Position numbers and translations under genes: made by a program. The notes under the pieces are model-generated. The model had not been told where the DNA came from and searched no databases. It worked only from the letters and a program-made list of their open reading frames with translations. From Alloacidobacterium dinghuense (lineage in GTDB: Bacteria; Acidobacteriota; Terriglobia; Terriglobales; Acidobacteriaceae), in the NCBI RefSeq assembly GCF_014274465.1, contig NZ_CP060394.1, forward strand, positions 806,001-870,000: DNA of 64,000 nucleotides, given 5' to 3'. Below are positions 54,450 through 63,361 of the stretch, in pieces. Position 1 is the first letter of the stretch. Every line of letters starts with the position of its first letter.

Positions 54450-55886
54450 ATGAATGATCACCATAGGCTGATAATTGGACTTCTGAAGGTATTCGATCTC
54501 GTCCTGGTCGTGCTGGCGTTTGCATTGACCACGATAAGCCGCGTGAAAGCCGAGCACACAGTAACACTCGGCGAGTTCCTCTCAATGCGCGCCAAGATAT
54601 CGAATCTCGCCATCATTCTCTTCGCCGTTGTCGTTTGCCACGTAATCTTCACGATGTACGGACTGTACCAGTCGCGCAGGTTGACCGGTCGCAAGAGCGA
54701 AGCGCTGGACCTATTGCGTGCTACGACAACGTACATCCCTTTTTTTCTGGCTCTAAGCGTTGTGTTTTCGATCCGGATGATCACTATTGCATTCCTGGCG
54801 GAGTTCTGGGTCCTGACAACATGCTTCCTGGTCGCCTCCCGATTCATTTTGCGGATTGTGGGCGATCATGTGCGGACACAGGGACGCGATCAGCGCCACA
54901 TGCTGATTCTGGGTACCAACGGGCGCGCGATCGAGTTTGCGCGCCGCATCCTTGTCAGCCGCGAACGCGGATATCGCCTGCTTGGATTCGTGGACGATGA
55001 TTGGCCGGGACTCGATGCGCTGAAAAGAGTCGGTTTTTCGGTAGTCAGTGACTATACAGGCTTGGAAGAGTATTTGCGTCGAAACGTGGTAGACGAAGTC
55101 GCGATCTATTTACCACTGGGCTCATATTATAAGCACTGTTCCCATGTGGCCAATCTTTGCCAGCAGCACGGAATTACGATGCGGATCCACGCCGACATCT
55201 TTGGAGTCAAGTCCACCCGCTGGCGACCCGAGGATTTTGAAGGCGACCAATACATTGCGACCTACACCTCGGCAAGCGAACTTTGGCCACGAACTTTGAA
55301 ACGCGTCTTCGATATCGTGGTCGCTAGCTTAGCACTTGTCGCCCTGCTCCCGGTCTTCGCGCTTACAGCGGTCGCGGTGAAGCTAAGCTCGCCCGGGCCG
55401 ATTTTCTTTCGCCAGCAACGCATCGGGTTGAATAAGCGCCGATTCAAAATGCTGAAGTTCCGCTCGATGGTTCACCATGCCGAGGCGCTGATGCCGGCGC
55501 TCGAGAAGTGGAATGAAGCCAGCGGTCCAGTTTTCAAAATCAGGAACGATCCCAGGATCACCCCGGTTGGCCAGCTGCTGCGCCGGAGCAGCATCGATGA
55601 GCTGCCGCAGCTGCTGAATGTGCTGGCGGGCGATATGAGCCTTGTCGGGCCCCGCCCATTGCCCGTGCGCGACTTTGACGGATTTCACGAAGACTGGCAG
55701 CGCCGGCGCTTCAGTGTTAAACCGGGCATCACGTGCCTGTGGCAAGTGCAGGGTCGCAGCGATCTGTCCTTCGAACGGTGGATGGAGCTTGATCTGAAAT
55801 ATCTGGACGAATGGTCGCTGTGGCTCGATCTTAAAATTCTGACTCGTACCGTTCCCGCCGTTTTTCGGGGAGCCGGGGCTGCCTGA
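54450..55886 (+). CDS. Undecaprenyl-phosphate sugar phosphotransferase (WcaJ-type initiating enzyme)
   Basis: Starts repeat-unit synthesis by transferring a sugar-1-phosphate, usually glucose, to undecaprenyl phosphate. 478 residues: four N-terminal TM helices, a CoA-binding-like soluble domain (MLILGTNGRAIEFARRI), a fifth membrane helix (VFDIVVASLALVALLPVFAL), and the catalytic bacterial sugar transferase domain (KLSSPGPIFFRQQRIGLNKR, FKMLKFRSM, LLRRSSIDELPQLLNVLAGD, GPRPLP, KPGITCLWQVQGRS). ATG with GCGGAGAA upstream. Confidence 0.94.
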   Translation: MNDHHRLIIGLLKVFDLVLVVLAFALTTISRVKAEHTVTLGEFLSMRAKISNLAIILFAVVVCHVIFTMYGLYQSRRLTGRKSEALDLLRATTTYIPFFLALSVVFSIRMITIAFLAEFWVLTTCFLVASRFILRIVGDHVRTQGRDQRHMLILGTNGRAIEFARRILVSRERGYRLLGFVDDDWPGLDALKRVGFSVVSDYTGLEEYLRRNVVDEVAIYLPLGSYYKHCSHVANLCQQHGITMRIHADIFGVKSTRWRPEDFEGDQYIATYTSASELWPRTLKRVFDIVVASLALVALLPVFALTAVAVKLSSPGPIFFRQQRIGLNKRRFKMLKFRSMVHHAEALMPALEKWNEASGPVFKIRNDPRITPVGQLLRRSSIDELPQLLNVLAGDMSLVGPRPLPVRDFDGFHEDWQRRRFSVKPGITCLWQVQGRSDLSFERWMELDLKYLDEWSLWLDLKILTRTVPAVFRGAGAA

Positions 55887-55997
55887 TCCCGCAGGCGATT
55901 CTTCCGCGCCTCCTCGTGGTCTTCTATGTTCTTGCGCCAAAGCTGACACGCAAGGTCTTTGTCGGCTTCCTATCGAAAAACAACAAAAGGAGCTTTC

Positions 55998-57074
55998 ATG
56001 AGCGTCGCCATCATAACCGGATCATCGGGGTTGGTCGGATCAGAGGCTGTCAGCTGTTTTGCATCAGTAGGACTGGACGTTGTTGGAATAGACAACGGAA
56101 TGCGAGCGAAGTTTTTCGGCGATTCGGCATCCACGCACTGGATGACGAAGCGGCTGAAGAAGGATCTGCCCAGATTCCGGCATTACGATGCGGACATTCG
56201 TGATGTGGAGAGCATCAACCGCATCTTCGAGGAATACGGCAGAAACATCGAACTCGTCATTCATGCGGCGGCTCAGCCCTCGCACGACTGGGCGGCCGGA
56301 GACCCCTTCACGGACTTCAGCGTAAACGCGAACGGCACTTCGACGATACTGGAAGCGACGCGTATGTGCGCGCCCGACGCGGTTTTCATCTACATGTCGA
56401 CAAACAAGGTCTACGGAGACCGGCCCAACGAACTGCCCCTGATCGAACAGGAGACGCGGTGGGAGATCGATCCAAGCCACGAATACGCGTGCGGAATTCC
56501 GGAGACGATGTCGATCGATGGCACGCTGCACAGCCTGTTTGGCGCTTCGAAGATTGCGGCCGACATCCTTGTCCAGGAATACGGGCGCTATTTCGGCATG
56601 AAGACAATCTGTTTCCGCGGCGGCTGTCTTACGGGTCCGAATCACTCTGGAACCATGCTCCATGGCTTTCTGGCGTATCTCATGAAATGCGCCGTTACAG
56701 GAACTCCCTATACGATCTACGGCTACAAAGGGAAACAGGTTCGCGACAACATCCATGCTATAGACCTGGTGCGGGCATTCGACAGTGTATTCAGGAATCC
56801 GCGCCCCGGCGAGGTCTATAACATCGGCGGGGGCCGGCATAGCAACTGTTCGATGCAGGAGGCGATTTCGCTGTGCGAGCAGATCTCGCAAAAACAGTTC
56901 AACTGTAAATATGTCGAAGCAAACCGGCGTGGCGATCACATCTGGTGGGTCAGTGACTTGCGCCGGTTTCAGTCTCATTATCCCGAATGGAAAGTCACTT
57001 TTGACGTTCCCAGAATACTGAACGAGATCTATCAGTTGAACGTGGAGCGTTGGAGTGAGCTATGCGTCAGTTAG
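55998..57074 (+). CDS. Extended SDR epimerase/dehydratase (CDP-tyvelose epimerase-like), Tyr-to-Phe in YxxxK
   Basis: Nucleotide-sugar modifying enzyme of 358 residues. NAD-binding [17 protein letters not shown] with the conserved Ser/Thr, and the catalytic YxxxK position reading FGASK ([20 protein letters not shown]). Substrate loop [14 protein letters not shown] and [17 protein letters not shown] follow. The Phe replaces the usual catalytic Tyr; homologues with HSLFGASK seem to form a subfamily, so this may be a family trait. ATG 55998 has AAAAGGAG upstream. Overlaps the next gene by 13 nt. Confidence 0.86.
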   Translation: MSVAIITGSSGLVGSEAVSCFASVGLDVVGIDNGMRAKFFGDSASTHWMTKRLKKDLPRFRHYDADIRDVESINRIFEEYGRNIELVIHAAAQPSHDWAAGDPFTDFSVNANGTSTILEATRMCAPDAVFIYMSTNKVYGDRPNELPLIEQETRWEIDPSHEYACGIPETMSIDGTLHSLFGASKIAADILVQEYGRYFGMKTICFRGGCLTGPNHSGTMLHGFLAYLMKCAVTGTPYTIYGYKGKQVRDNIHAIDLVRAFDSVFRNPRPGEVYNIGGGRHSNCSMQEAISLCEQISQKQFNCKYVEANRRGDHIWWVSDLRRFQSHYPEWKVTFDVPRILNEIYQLNVERWSELCVS

Positions 57075-57865
57075 GGAAGAAAAATGTCATTGGGATCCTG
57101 ATTGACGCCGTCGATTACGAAGCGAGTGTGAATTTCATTCTGCGCGCCGCGCATGAACGGCGACCTGCAGCGGTTTCCGCGCTTGCAGTGCACGGCGTGA
57201 TGACAGGGGTGCTCGATCCCGCCCAGAAATTCCGTCTCAATCATTTCGATCTGCTCGTCCCTGACGGCCAGCCTGTGCGCTGGGTGTTGAACTGGCTGCA
57301 CCAGACCAAACTCGACGATCGGGTCTACGGCCCCAATCTGACTCTCAGGGTGTGCGTGAGTGCCGCGGCTGAGGGTTTGCCAATTTATCTCTATGGTTCA
57401 ACGGCAGAGGTGCTGGCCGCGCTGAGGAAATCGCTCGAGGAACGGTTTCCCGCAATTCGGATCGCGGGCAGCGAGCCGTCAAAGTTTCGGCGACTCACGA
57501 CGGAAGAAAAGGAGGAGATCGCTGAGCGCATTGTGGGTTCGGGTGCCGCAATCACCTTTGTGGGGATGGGCTGCCCACGGCAAGAGATTTTTGCCTACGA
57601 ATTTCGCGACGCGCTTTCCATGCCGGTGCTGGCGGTTGGTGCGGCATTTCCGTTCATTGCCGGGCGTTTGGCGCAGGCGCCAGCGTGGATGCAGGACCGT
57701 GGCCTGGAATGGCTATTCCGCCTTTGCGCAGAGCCGAAACGGTTGTGGCGACGTTATCTTTATCTGAATCCAGCGTATCTTTTTCTTGTTGCACTCCAGG
57801 CATCACGGCTGTCGCGTTTTGCCACAGAGGGAACACTACCGGTGGAAGAGGTTCTTGCCGGATGA
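57062..57865 (+). CDS. WecG/TagA/CpsF-family glycosyltransferase
   Basis: GT26 transferase of 267 residues acting on lipid-linked sugars at the cytoplasmic face. Family features: [11 protein letters not shown]-like segment ([17 protein letters not shown]), [37 protein letters not shown] and [20 protein letters not shown] followed by [20 protein letters not shown]. The Asp in VPDG is probably functional. Translation coupled to the SDR gene by overlap. Sugar unknown. Confidence 0.93.
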   Translation: MRQLGKKNVIGILIDAVDYEASVNFILRAAHERRPAAVSALAVHGVMTGVLDPAQKFRLNHFDLLVPDGQPVRWVLNWLHQTKLDDRVYGPNLTLRVCVSAAAEGLPIYLYGSTAEVLAALRKSLEERFPAIRIAGSEPSKFRRLTTEEKEEIAERIVGSGAAITFVGMGCPRQEIFAYEFRDALSMPVLAVGAAFPFIAGRLAQAPAWMQDRGLEWLFRLCAEPKRLWRRYLYLNPAYLFLVALQASRLSRFATEGTLPVEEVLAG

Positions 57866-57910
57866 TGGGATACAGGCGGACGGCAGAATACATCCGACCG
57901 GCGGAAGGAT

Positions 57911-59179
57911 ATGTTGAGGGCGCTGATCAAGAGCAAGCTTGGGAGAAATACGCTGTGGATGTCCCTGGGACAGGGGCTTCGACTTTTAGTTCAGGCTACG
58001 TATTTCACGATTATCGCCCGGACGCTTGGCGCAAATTACTACGGGTCGTTTGTGGGCGTGGCGGCGCTGGTGGGTATCGTCTACCCTTTCGGCGCGCTCG
58101 GCAGTGGTCATCTGCTGGTGCGGTCAGTAGCTCGCAACAAGACCGAGTTCCCAACGGCGTGGGGAGACGCCCTGGTGACAACAGCCATCTGCAGTACCTT
58201 GCTGATCGCATTTGTTCTCTTGATCTCGCGAACCTTACTGCCGGGCACGATTCCCGTGAACCTGGTGCTGGTGGTCGCGATCGCGGACATTCCTGGAGTC
58301 AGCCTGATTACGATCGCCGGACAGGCGTTTCAGTCGTTCGAGCATATGAAGTGGCTGGCGCTCATCACCCTGCTCACTAGCGTCAACCGGCTGCTGGGGG
58401 CGCTGCTGCTGGTTATGCTGCGCAGTCATCCGACAGCGCTCGAATGGGGCTATGTTTATCTGATCTGCACGGCGGTTACCGCGACGATCTCCATTGCGAT
58501 GACCTGCTTTCGACTGGGATTTCCGCAACTGCGGTTGCGGCGATCAATGCGCGCCTTGTGGCACGGATTTCATTTTTCGGTTACGCTCAGCGCGCAAACT
58601 ATTTACAACGACATCGATAAGACGATGTTAACGCGCTTCAGTACGTTGAGTGCGACGGGAATTTACGGCGCAGCGTATCGGATCATCGATGTGAGTTTCT
58701 CGCCGGTGCTGGCTTTGCTCTATTCGGCCTATCCGAATTTTTTTCGCAAGGGAAGCGCAGGAATCAATTCCAGCTACTCCTATGCGAAGGCGCTGATGGG
58801 CCGCGCTATGGGTTACGCGGCGCTCATCGCCTGTGGATTGCTTCTATGCGCCGGCGGTGTTCCCTATGTGCTCGGACCTGAGTATGCAGAGACAACCGTC
58901 GCGCTGCGTTGGCTCTCGCCGCTGCCTTTGTTGAAGGCAACGCATTACTTTTTGGCTGATTCACTCACCGGCGCAGGACACCAGGGGCTGCGTAGCGGTA
59001 TTCAGGCCGGCGTGGCGCTCTTTAACGTTGTCATTAATCTCTGGCTCATTCCCCGATATTCCTGGATGGGAGCTGCATGGTCGAGCATCGCCTCCGATGC
59101 GCTGCTGGCCATATCCGTGGGGACCGCCGTTTATGTCTTGTCCCGCTCGACCCGCGAGGTGGTTCAGACGGAGCCATAG
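57911..59179 (+). CDS. Polysaccharide flippase, Wzx family
   Basis: Membrane protein of 422 residues with ~12 TM helices of the polysaccharide-biosynthesis/MATE-like MOP superfamily (LWMSLGQGLRLLVQATYFTI, ARTLGANYYGSFVGVAALVG, TMLTRFSTLSATGIYGAAYR). It would move the lipid-linked repeat unit to the periplasm. GGAAGGAT lies just before the ATG. 45 bp after the transferase gene. Confidence 0.9.
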   Translation: MLRALIKSKLGRNTLWMSLGQGLRLLVQATYFTIIARTLGANYYGSFVGVAALVGIVYPFGALGSGHLLVRSVARNKTEFPTAWGDALVTTAICSTLLIAFVLLISRTLLPGTIPVNLVLVVAIADIPGVSLITIAGQAFQSFEHMKWLALITLLTSVNRLLGALLLVMLRSHPTALEWGYVYLICTAVTATISIAMTCFRLGFPQLRLRRSMRALWHGFHFSVTLSAQTIYNDIDKTMLTRFSTLSATGIYGAAYRIIDVSFSPVLALLYSAYPNFFRKGSAGINSSYSYAKALMGRAMGYAALIACGLLLCAGGVPYVLGPEYAETTVALRWLSPLPLLKATHYFLADSLTGAGHQGLRSGIQAGVALFNVVINLWLIPRYSWMGAAWSSIASDALLAISVGTAVYVLSRSTREVVQTEP

Positions 59180-59225
59180 GTCCGCAGAGACTGTCCATCG
59201 ACTGGATCGTTAGAAGGAGAAAAAG

Positions 59226-60488
59226 TTGGCTGGTAGCTGGCCTGTTCGGGCGCAAGCCAAATTCGTGCATCGGCTTTTGTTTATGCTGTCGGCGGTCGCA
59301 TTACTGAACGCCCGCAGCGCATCGCCGATATCGGATCAAACCGGGAATCTGCCTGGTCAGCCGATTCCAAGTTCTTATTTTTCGATGAACATCCTCTTCC
59401 ACCCGAAAAACCATGTGCCGTGGCCGTCTGTGCCCCTGGGTGGCTGGAGAACGTGGCACGTAAACTGGGCCGATATTCAAGAGCAGCCGAACAATTTCGA
59501 TTTCAGCCTGCTCGATAAGTATGTCAATTGGAGCCAAGAACATCACACCGAGATCCTGATGCACCTTTCATATACGCCGCGGTGGGCTTCGAGCACGCCG
59601 AATGCGCCGACTGATGTCGAAGTAACCAAGCCGCCTGGTCTTTCCGGGCCGCCCCGCAACATGGAGGATTGGAGAACTTTCGTACGGACGGTGGCGACTC
59701 GGTACAAGGGGAGGATTCACAATTGGGAGCTCTGGAACGAACCCAACCGGCCGCAAAGCTGGAACGGAAGCGTGGAGACGATGGTGCAGATGTCGCGGGA
59801 GGCCTACACGACCCTGAAACAAATCGATCCCACGTGTACCGTCGTTTCTCCGGCAGCTGAGGAGGCGAAGGGAGTGGAGTTTCTGGATGCCTTTCTTAGC
59901 AAAGGCGGCGGGCAGTATGCCGACGTAATCGGTTATCACTTCTACGTGGGCGCGAATGCCCCGCCCGAAGCGATGGTCACGTTGATCAATTCCGTCAAGG
60001 CGGTTATGGCCGAACGCGGGCTCAGTTCCAAGCCTCTCTGGGATACCGAAGCTGGCTGGCTGGGTAATACGATGCTGCCTCCGGAAACCGGTGCAGCGTG
60101 GCTGGCTCGGGCCTACATACTGAACTGGGCCGCGGGTGTATCGCGCTTCTACTGGTATGCGTGGGAAATTCAGCATGGCACTCAGATCGAACTGGTTGGC
60201 CCGGACAACGCCACACTCAAGCCGGCGGGGGTTGCTTTCGCCACAATCCAGAAGTGGATGACAGGCGCTGTGCTCACCGGATGTTCGGGCGCCCGAGACG
60301 GTTTGTGGACCTGCGCCTTTCAGCGCGAGAATAGCGTGTCGCATGTGATGTGGAGCGCAGCAAAAGAAACAACCGTGCCAGTTCCGCCTGCCTGGCAGGC
60401 GCACGAGGTAGAAGCTCTGAATGGCAACAGAACTCAAATTCAGAGCAATCCAATTACTGTGGGCATCGCGCCGGTACTGATCCAGTGA
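59226..60488 (+). CDS. PslG-like secreted glycoside hydrolase (GH39 type)
   Basis: Exported hydrolase of 420 residues in an EPS operon, comparable to PslG of the Psl locus. Start is TTG at 59226 with AGAAGGAG 7 nt upstream; ATG 59283 is an alternative. Signal segment (FVHRLLFMLSAVALLNA). TIM barrel with acid/base Glu in NWELWNEPNRP and nucleophile Glu in LWDTEAGWLG. It may trim or release nascent polymer in the periplasm. The cleaved linkage is unknown. Confidence 0.85.
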   Translation: MAGSWPVRAQAKFVHRLLFMLSAVALLNARSASPISDQTGNLPGQPIPSSYFSMNILFHPKNHVPWPSVPLGGWRTWHVNWADIQEQPNNFDFSLLDKYVNWSQEHHTEILMHLSYTPRWASSTPNAPTDVEVTKPPGLSGPPRNMEDWRTFVRTVATRYKGRIHNWELWNEPNRPQSWNGSVETMVQMSREAYTTLKQIDPTCTVVSPAAEEAKGVEFLDAFLSKGGGQYADVIGYHFYVGANAPPEAMVTLINSVKAVMAERGLSSKPLWDTEAGWLGNTMLPPETGAAWLARAYILNWAAGVSRFYWYAWEIQHGTQIELVGPDNATLKPAGVAFATIQKWMTGAVLTGCSGARDGLWTCAFQRENSVSHVMWSAAKETTVPVPPAWQAHEVEALNGNRTQIQSNPITVGIAPVLIQ

Positions 60489-60672
60489 CTGGGCCCGAGC
60501 ACGTCGGGAAATCGAGAGGTGCTTCACTTTGATTCTCTGCTTCAGTATCCCTAGGCTGCAAATTGAGGCAGCAACTTGAGATGTCGGACCACGACAGGAG
60601 TCGATTTCGCGTCTGGACAGTGGGCCGAAATTTTCAATCGATTTGATCATTAGGCCAGGAAAGGGGAGAGGA

Positions 60673-61605
60673 ATGACCGGAAATCAGGTTTCCGTCTGTG
60701 AGCCGTGTGTTGAAATTGAAGAATCCCGTGTGGCTCTACCGAAAAGGACATCAAAGGATCGCTCCCAGTTCCTGCGCGTGTTGCAGGCATGCATCGATAA
60801 GACCGGAGTCGACGTCGCAGACAGGGTTCTCGTGGTCGGTGGAACGCAAAACGATGCCAAATTCCTGCGCTCGTGCGGATTCAGCCGCATTACCCTTTCG
60901 AATATAAGTGGCGCTCCCGACGTTTCCGACGGGCGGAATGATCTTCCGGTTGTAGTCGTCGATGCCGAAGATATTCAACTCCCCGATAACTCCTACGACA
61001 TCGTTTTTTTCCATGAAGTGATCCATCATTGTCGGAGTCCACATCGGGCCCTATGCGAAATGTTGAGAGTCTCAAGGCGCCATGTGTTGATGATGGAACC
61101 GAACGACTCGACCTTCATGAGGTTGCTCCGCCGCATGCGCTTCTCTTTCCCTTATGAGATATTTGCCGTCGTGAATAACGATTATGTGTGTGGCGGAGTG
61201 CGCAATTCGCAGATTCCTAATTTCATTCTTCGGTGGAATGCCTGGGAGGTTCACCAGTTGACAAGTGCATTCCTGCCGGAATACACCTTGCGCATTCATG
61301 CTGACCCCTATTGGGATTTCAACGCCAGCGAGGAAAATCTCGCCTCTCGCAAGCAAACGAGAATTGGCCTTATCACTGGCATGGTTGGCGCAACTAACTT
61401 CCTCCGGGCACTGCGCGCGTTGCAGCGAGTGTTGAACTTTGTGCCGGTGCTGCGGCGCCAGGGAAACAAATTTTTCTGCTGCATTCAAAAGAGCACCGAT
61501 TTGAAGCCGTGGCTGATGCTTGATTCCGATGGAGGAGTCATCTTCAACCGCAATTTCCAGCGTAGGCAAGTGGACGCGGAGCCACGCTCGGGCGCGAACG
61601 ATTAA
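60673..61605 (+). CDS. SAM-dependent methyltransferase (class I)
   Basis: A 310-residue protein with a Rossmann methyltransferase domain: VLVVGGTQNDAKFLRSCGFS (motif I, deviant VVGGTQ), VVVVDAEDIQLPDNSYDIVF and HEVIHHCRSPHRALCEMLRV (motifs II-III). This is the Methyltransf_11 type. The C-terminal ~120 residues form an extra domain, perhaps substrate-binding. Likely modifies a sugar or the polymer. ATG 60673 has GGGGAGAGGA upstream. A 184-bp gap separates it from the GH39 gene. Confidence 0.86.
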   Translation: MTGNQVSVCEPCVEIEESRVALPKRTSKDRSQFLRVLQACIDKTGVDVADRVLVVGGTQNDAKFLRSCGFSRITLSNISGAPDVSDGRNDLPVVVVDAEDIQLPDNSYDIVFFHEVIHHCRSPHRALCEMLRVSRRHVLMMEPNDSTFMRLLRRMRFSFPYEIFAVVNNDYVCGGVRNSQIPNFILRWNAWEVHQLTSAFLPEYTLRIHADPYWDFNASEENLASRKQTRIGLITGMVGATNFLRALRALQRVLNFVPVLRRQGNKFFCCIQKSTDLKPWLMLDSDGGVIFNRNFQRRQVDAEPRSGAND

Positions 61606-61649
61606 GGGCCGCGCGTGAGGCCGGACAGGCTGAACCGAAGGAGCATTCT

Positions 61650-62912
61650 GTGCGGAAGTTCGAACGAATCGTAATCTTCATCCTTCTCTTGCTGGCAACG
61701 GGAGCCGGACAGAGCTTTATCGTGAACCCTGAGGCTTCTGCCGCCGATCGCGGCCAGTCAGTGACCCAGGTGATATTCGGGTTGATCTATCTGGTTCTGA
61801 TCCTCTTTCTTGTGAAATTCCGCAGCTCTGCGCTTAGTCTCGTGCTAAAAGATCGATGGCTGGCCGCTTTGTGCGTTTTGGCAATACTGTCTGTGGCCTG
61901 GTCCGTCGAGCCGGCAGAGTCGCTTCGCCGCTCGATTGCATTGGTCGGATCGACAATCGCGGGCCTCTACCTCGGATTGCTCAATGAGCCGAAAGAACAA
62001 CTCAAAGCGGTTGGCTACGCGATCGGATTGGGAGCGTTGGGCAGCGTTGCCGTAGCGATTCTGGTTCCTTCCGTTGCCTTCATGCCAACGGGCGAACTGC
62101 AGGGAGTTTATTTTCTTAAGAACACGCTGGGGCATATGATGTCTCTCGGGGCGTTCTGCTTTGCCCTGATGGCGCTGTACGAACGCGGCCGGAGGGTGGT
62201 GCACGTTGGAATGTTTTTACTCTGCTGTGTGCTGCTGGTGTTGTCGAAGTCGGCGACGGCAGCGGTGGTCACGATGTTGATGCTGATCCTGTTGCCGTTG
62301 CGCAAACTCCTTTACCTTCGGACTCGACGTTTACTTGCGGCAATTGCGGTTCTCGGTCCGGTTCTGGCCTTCACGACAATCTGGATCGTCAACTCCTCGG
62401 AAGACCTGCTGGCGGCACTGGGCCGCTCATCTTCGCTGTCAGGCCGCATCCCACTGTGGCAGCACGTTCTGCAGCAGATTGGCGACCGGCCAATTCTCGG
62501 TTATGGCTTTTCGGCCTTCTGGAACAGTTGGCAGGGCGAGCGGGTGAGTGACGCGGTGAACTGGGACAGCGCCGTGCCTCACGCCCACAACGGCTTTCTG
62601 GAGGTGTGGCTGGGGCTGGGCATCGTCGGGCTGGTGATGATTCTGCTCAGCCTGTCGCGCAACTTCCTTCTCTCACTTCGTATCGCGCGCAGCAATCGAG
62701 AGATGGAATATTCCTGGCCACTGCTTCTGGTCATTTTCACAGCGCTCTACAACCTGACGGAGAATTCATTCCTTGTGGTGAACACCACGCCATGGATTGC
62801 GTACTGTGCGGCGAGCTATTGGCTAGCGGGAACTGCCCGTGAGGCAGCACGGACGACGGAAGAGGAGCTTGAGGCGCAGCCGGCTGAGGCAGAGCCCGCG
62901 TTTTCGTCCTGA
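61650..62912 (+). CDS. O-antigen polymerase/ligase family protein (Wzy)
   Basis: Polytopic membrane protein of 420 residues, ~11 TM helices. The large periplasmic loop and PF04932-type Wzy_C segment are visible: GRSSSLSGRIPLWQHVLQQI, ILGYGFSAFW, and AHNGFLEVWLGLGIVGLVM with the conserved His. In a Wzx/Wzy locus it most likely polymerises repeat units. Start is GTG at 61650 with AAGGAGC upstream. Confidence 0.9.
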   Translation: MRKFERIVIFILLLLATGAGQSFIVNPEASAADRGQSVTQVIFGLIYLVLILFLVKFRSSALSLVLKDRWLAALCVLAILSVAWSVEPAESLRRSIALVGSTIAGLYLGLLNEPKEQLKAVGYAIGLGALGSVAVAILVPSVAFMPTGELQGVYFLKNTLGHMMSLGAFCFALMALYERGRRVVHVGMFLLCCVLLVLSKSATAAVVTMLMLILLPLRKLLYLRTRRLLAAIAVLGPVLAFTTIWIVNSSEDLLAALGRSSSLSGRIPLWQHVLQQIGDRPILGYGFSAFWNSWQGERVSDAVNWDSAVPHAHNGFLEVWLGLGIVGLVMILLSLSRNFLLSLRIARSNREMEYSWPLLLVIFTALYNLTENSFLVVNTTPWIAYCAASYWLAGTAREAARTTEEELEAQPAEAEPAFSS

Positions 62913-63002
62913 TTGTCCGCGGCATTTGGTCGTTGTCGGGTGCCGGCAATTTTCTGGAAATGTGGGTTGGCGGGGGCCGATCAAGAAAAGTATGAGGTTG
63001 TC

Positions 63003-63335
63003 ATGAAATCCCTGCTGTTCGCGCTGATCTTCATTGCCGCTCAGGCGATCACGATGCAGGACAAGCCGGTTGTCCACTTGAAGCCCCACTCGAATACGAT
63101 CGATTCGAATTCGCGAGGGTCGCTTGTCGACTTAAGTAATGCGCCGGCGACAGTCTATCTTCCTGCGACGCTTCCGGTACCCGACGCCGATGGCGGTCCA
63201 TGGTCGGTCGACGTCAAGAACTTCGGGCCCGCGCCGGTAAAGATCGTCGGCAGGCAAAATTTCAACGCGCTCATCAGCGTGGGCCAAACGATTCATATTC
63301 TCGTCAACGGACAGGGCTATGTACTGAAGCACTAA
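63003..63335 (+). CDS. Small secreted protein of the EPS locus
   Basis: A 110-residue protein: signal peptide (MKSLLFALIFIAAQAITM) and a short beta-rich mature part (TVYLPATLPVPDADGGPWSV, FGPAPVKIVGRQNFNALISV, GQTIHILVNGQGYVLKH), perhaps a single jelly-roll. No Cys pairs or catalytic motif seen. ATG 63003 follows GAGG; 30 upstream in-frame codons are not coding-like. Function unknown; location suggests the exported polymer or its machinery. Confidence 0.6.
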   Translation: MKSLLFALIFIAAQAITMQDKPVVHLKPHSNTIDSNSRGSLVDLSNAPATVYLPATLPVPDADGGPWSVDVKNFGPAPVKIVGRQNFNALISVGQTIHILVNGQGYVLKH

Positions 63336-63361
63336 GCTCGAAAGCACTACGCATTCTACGA

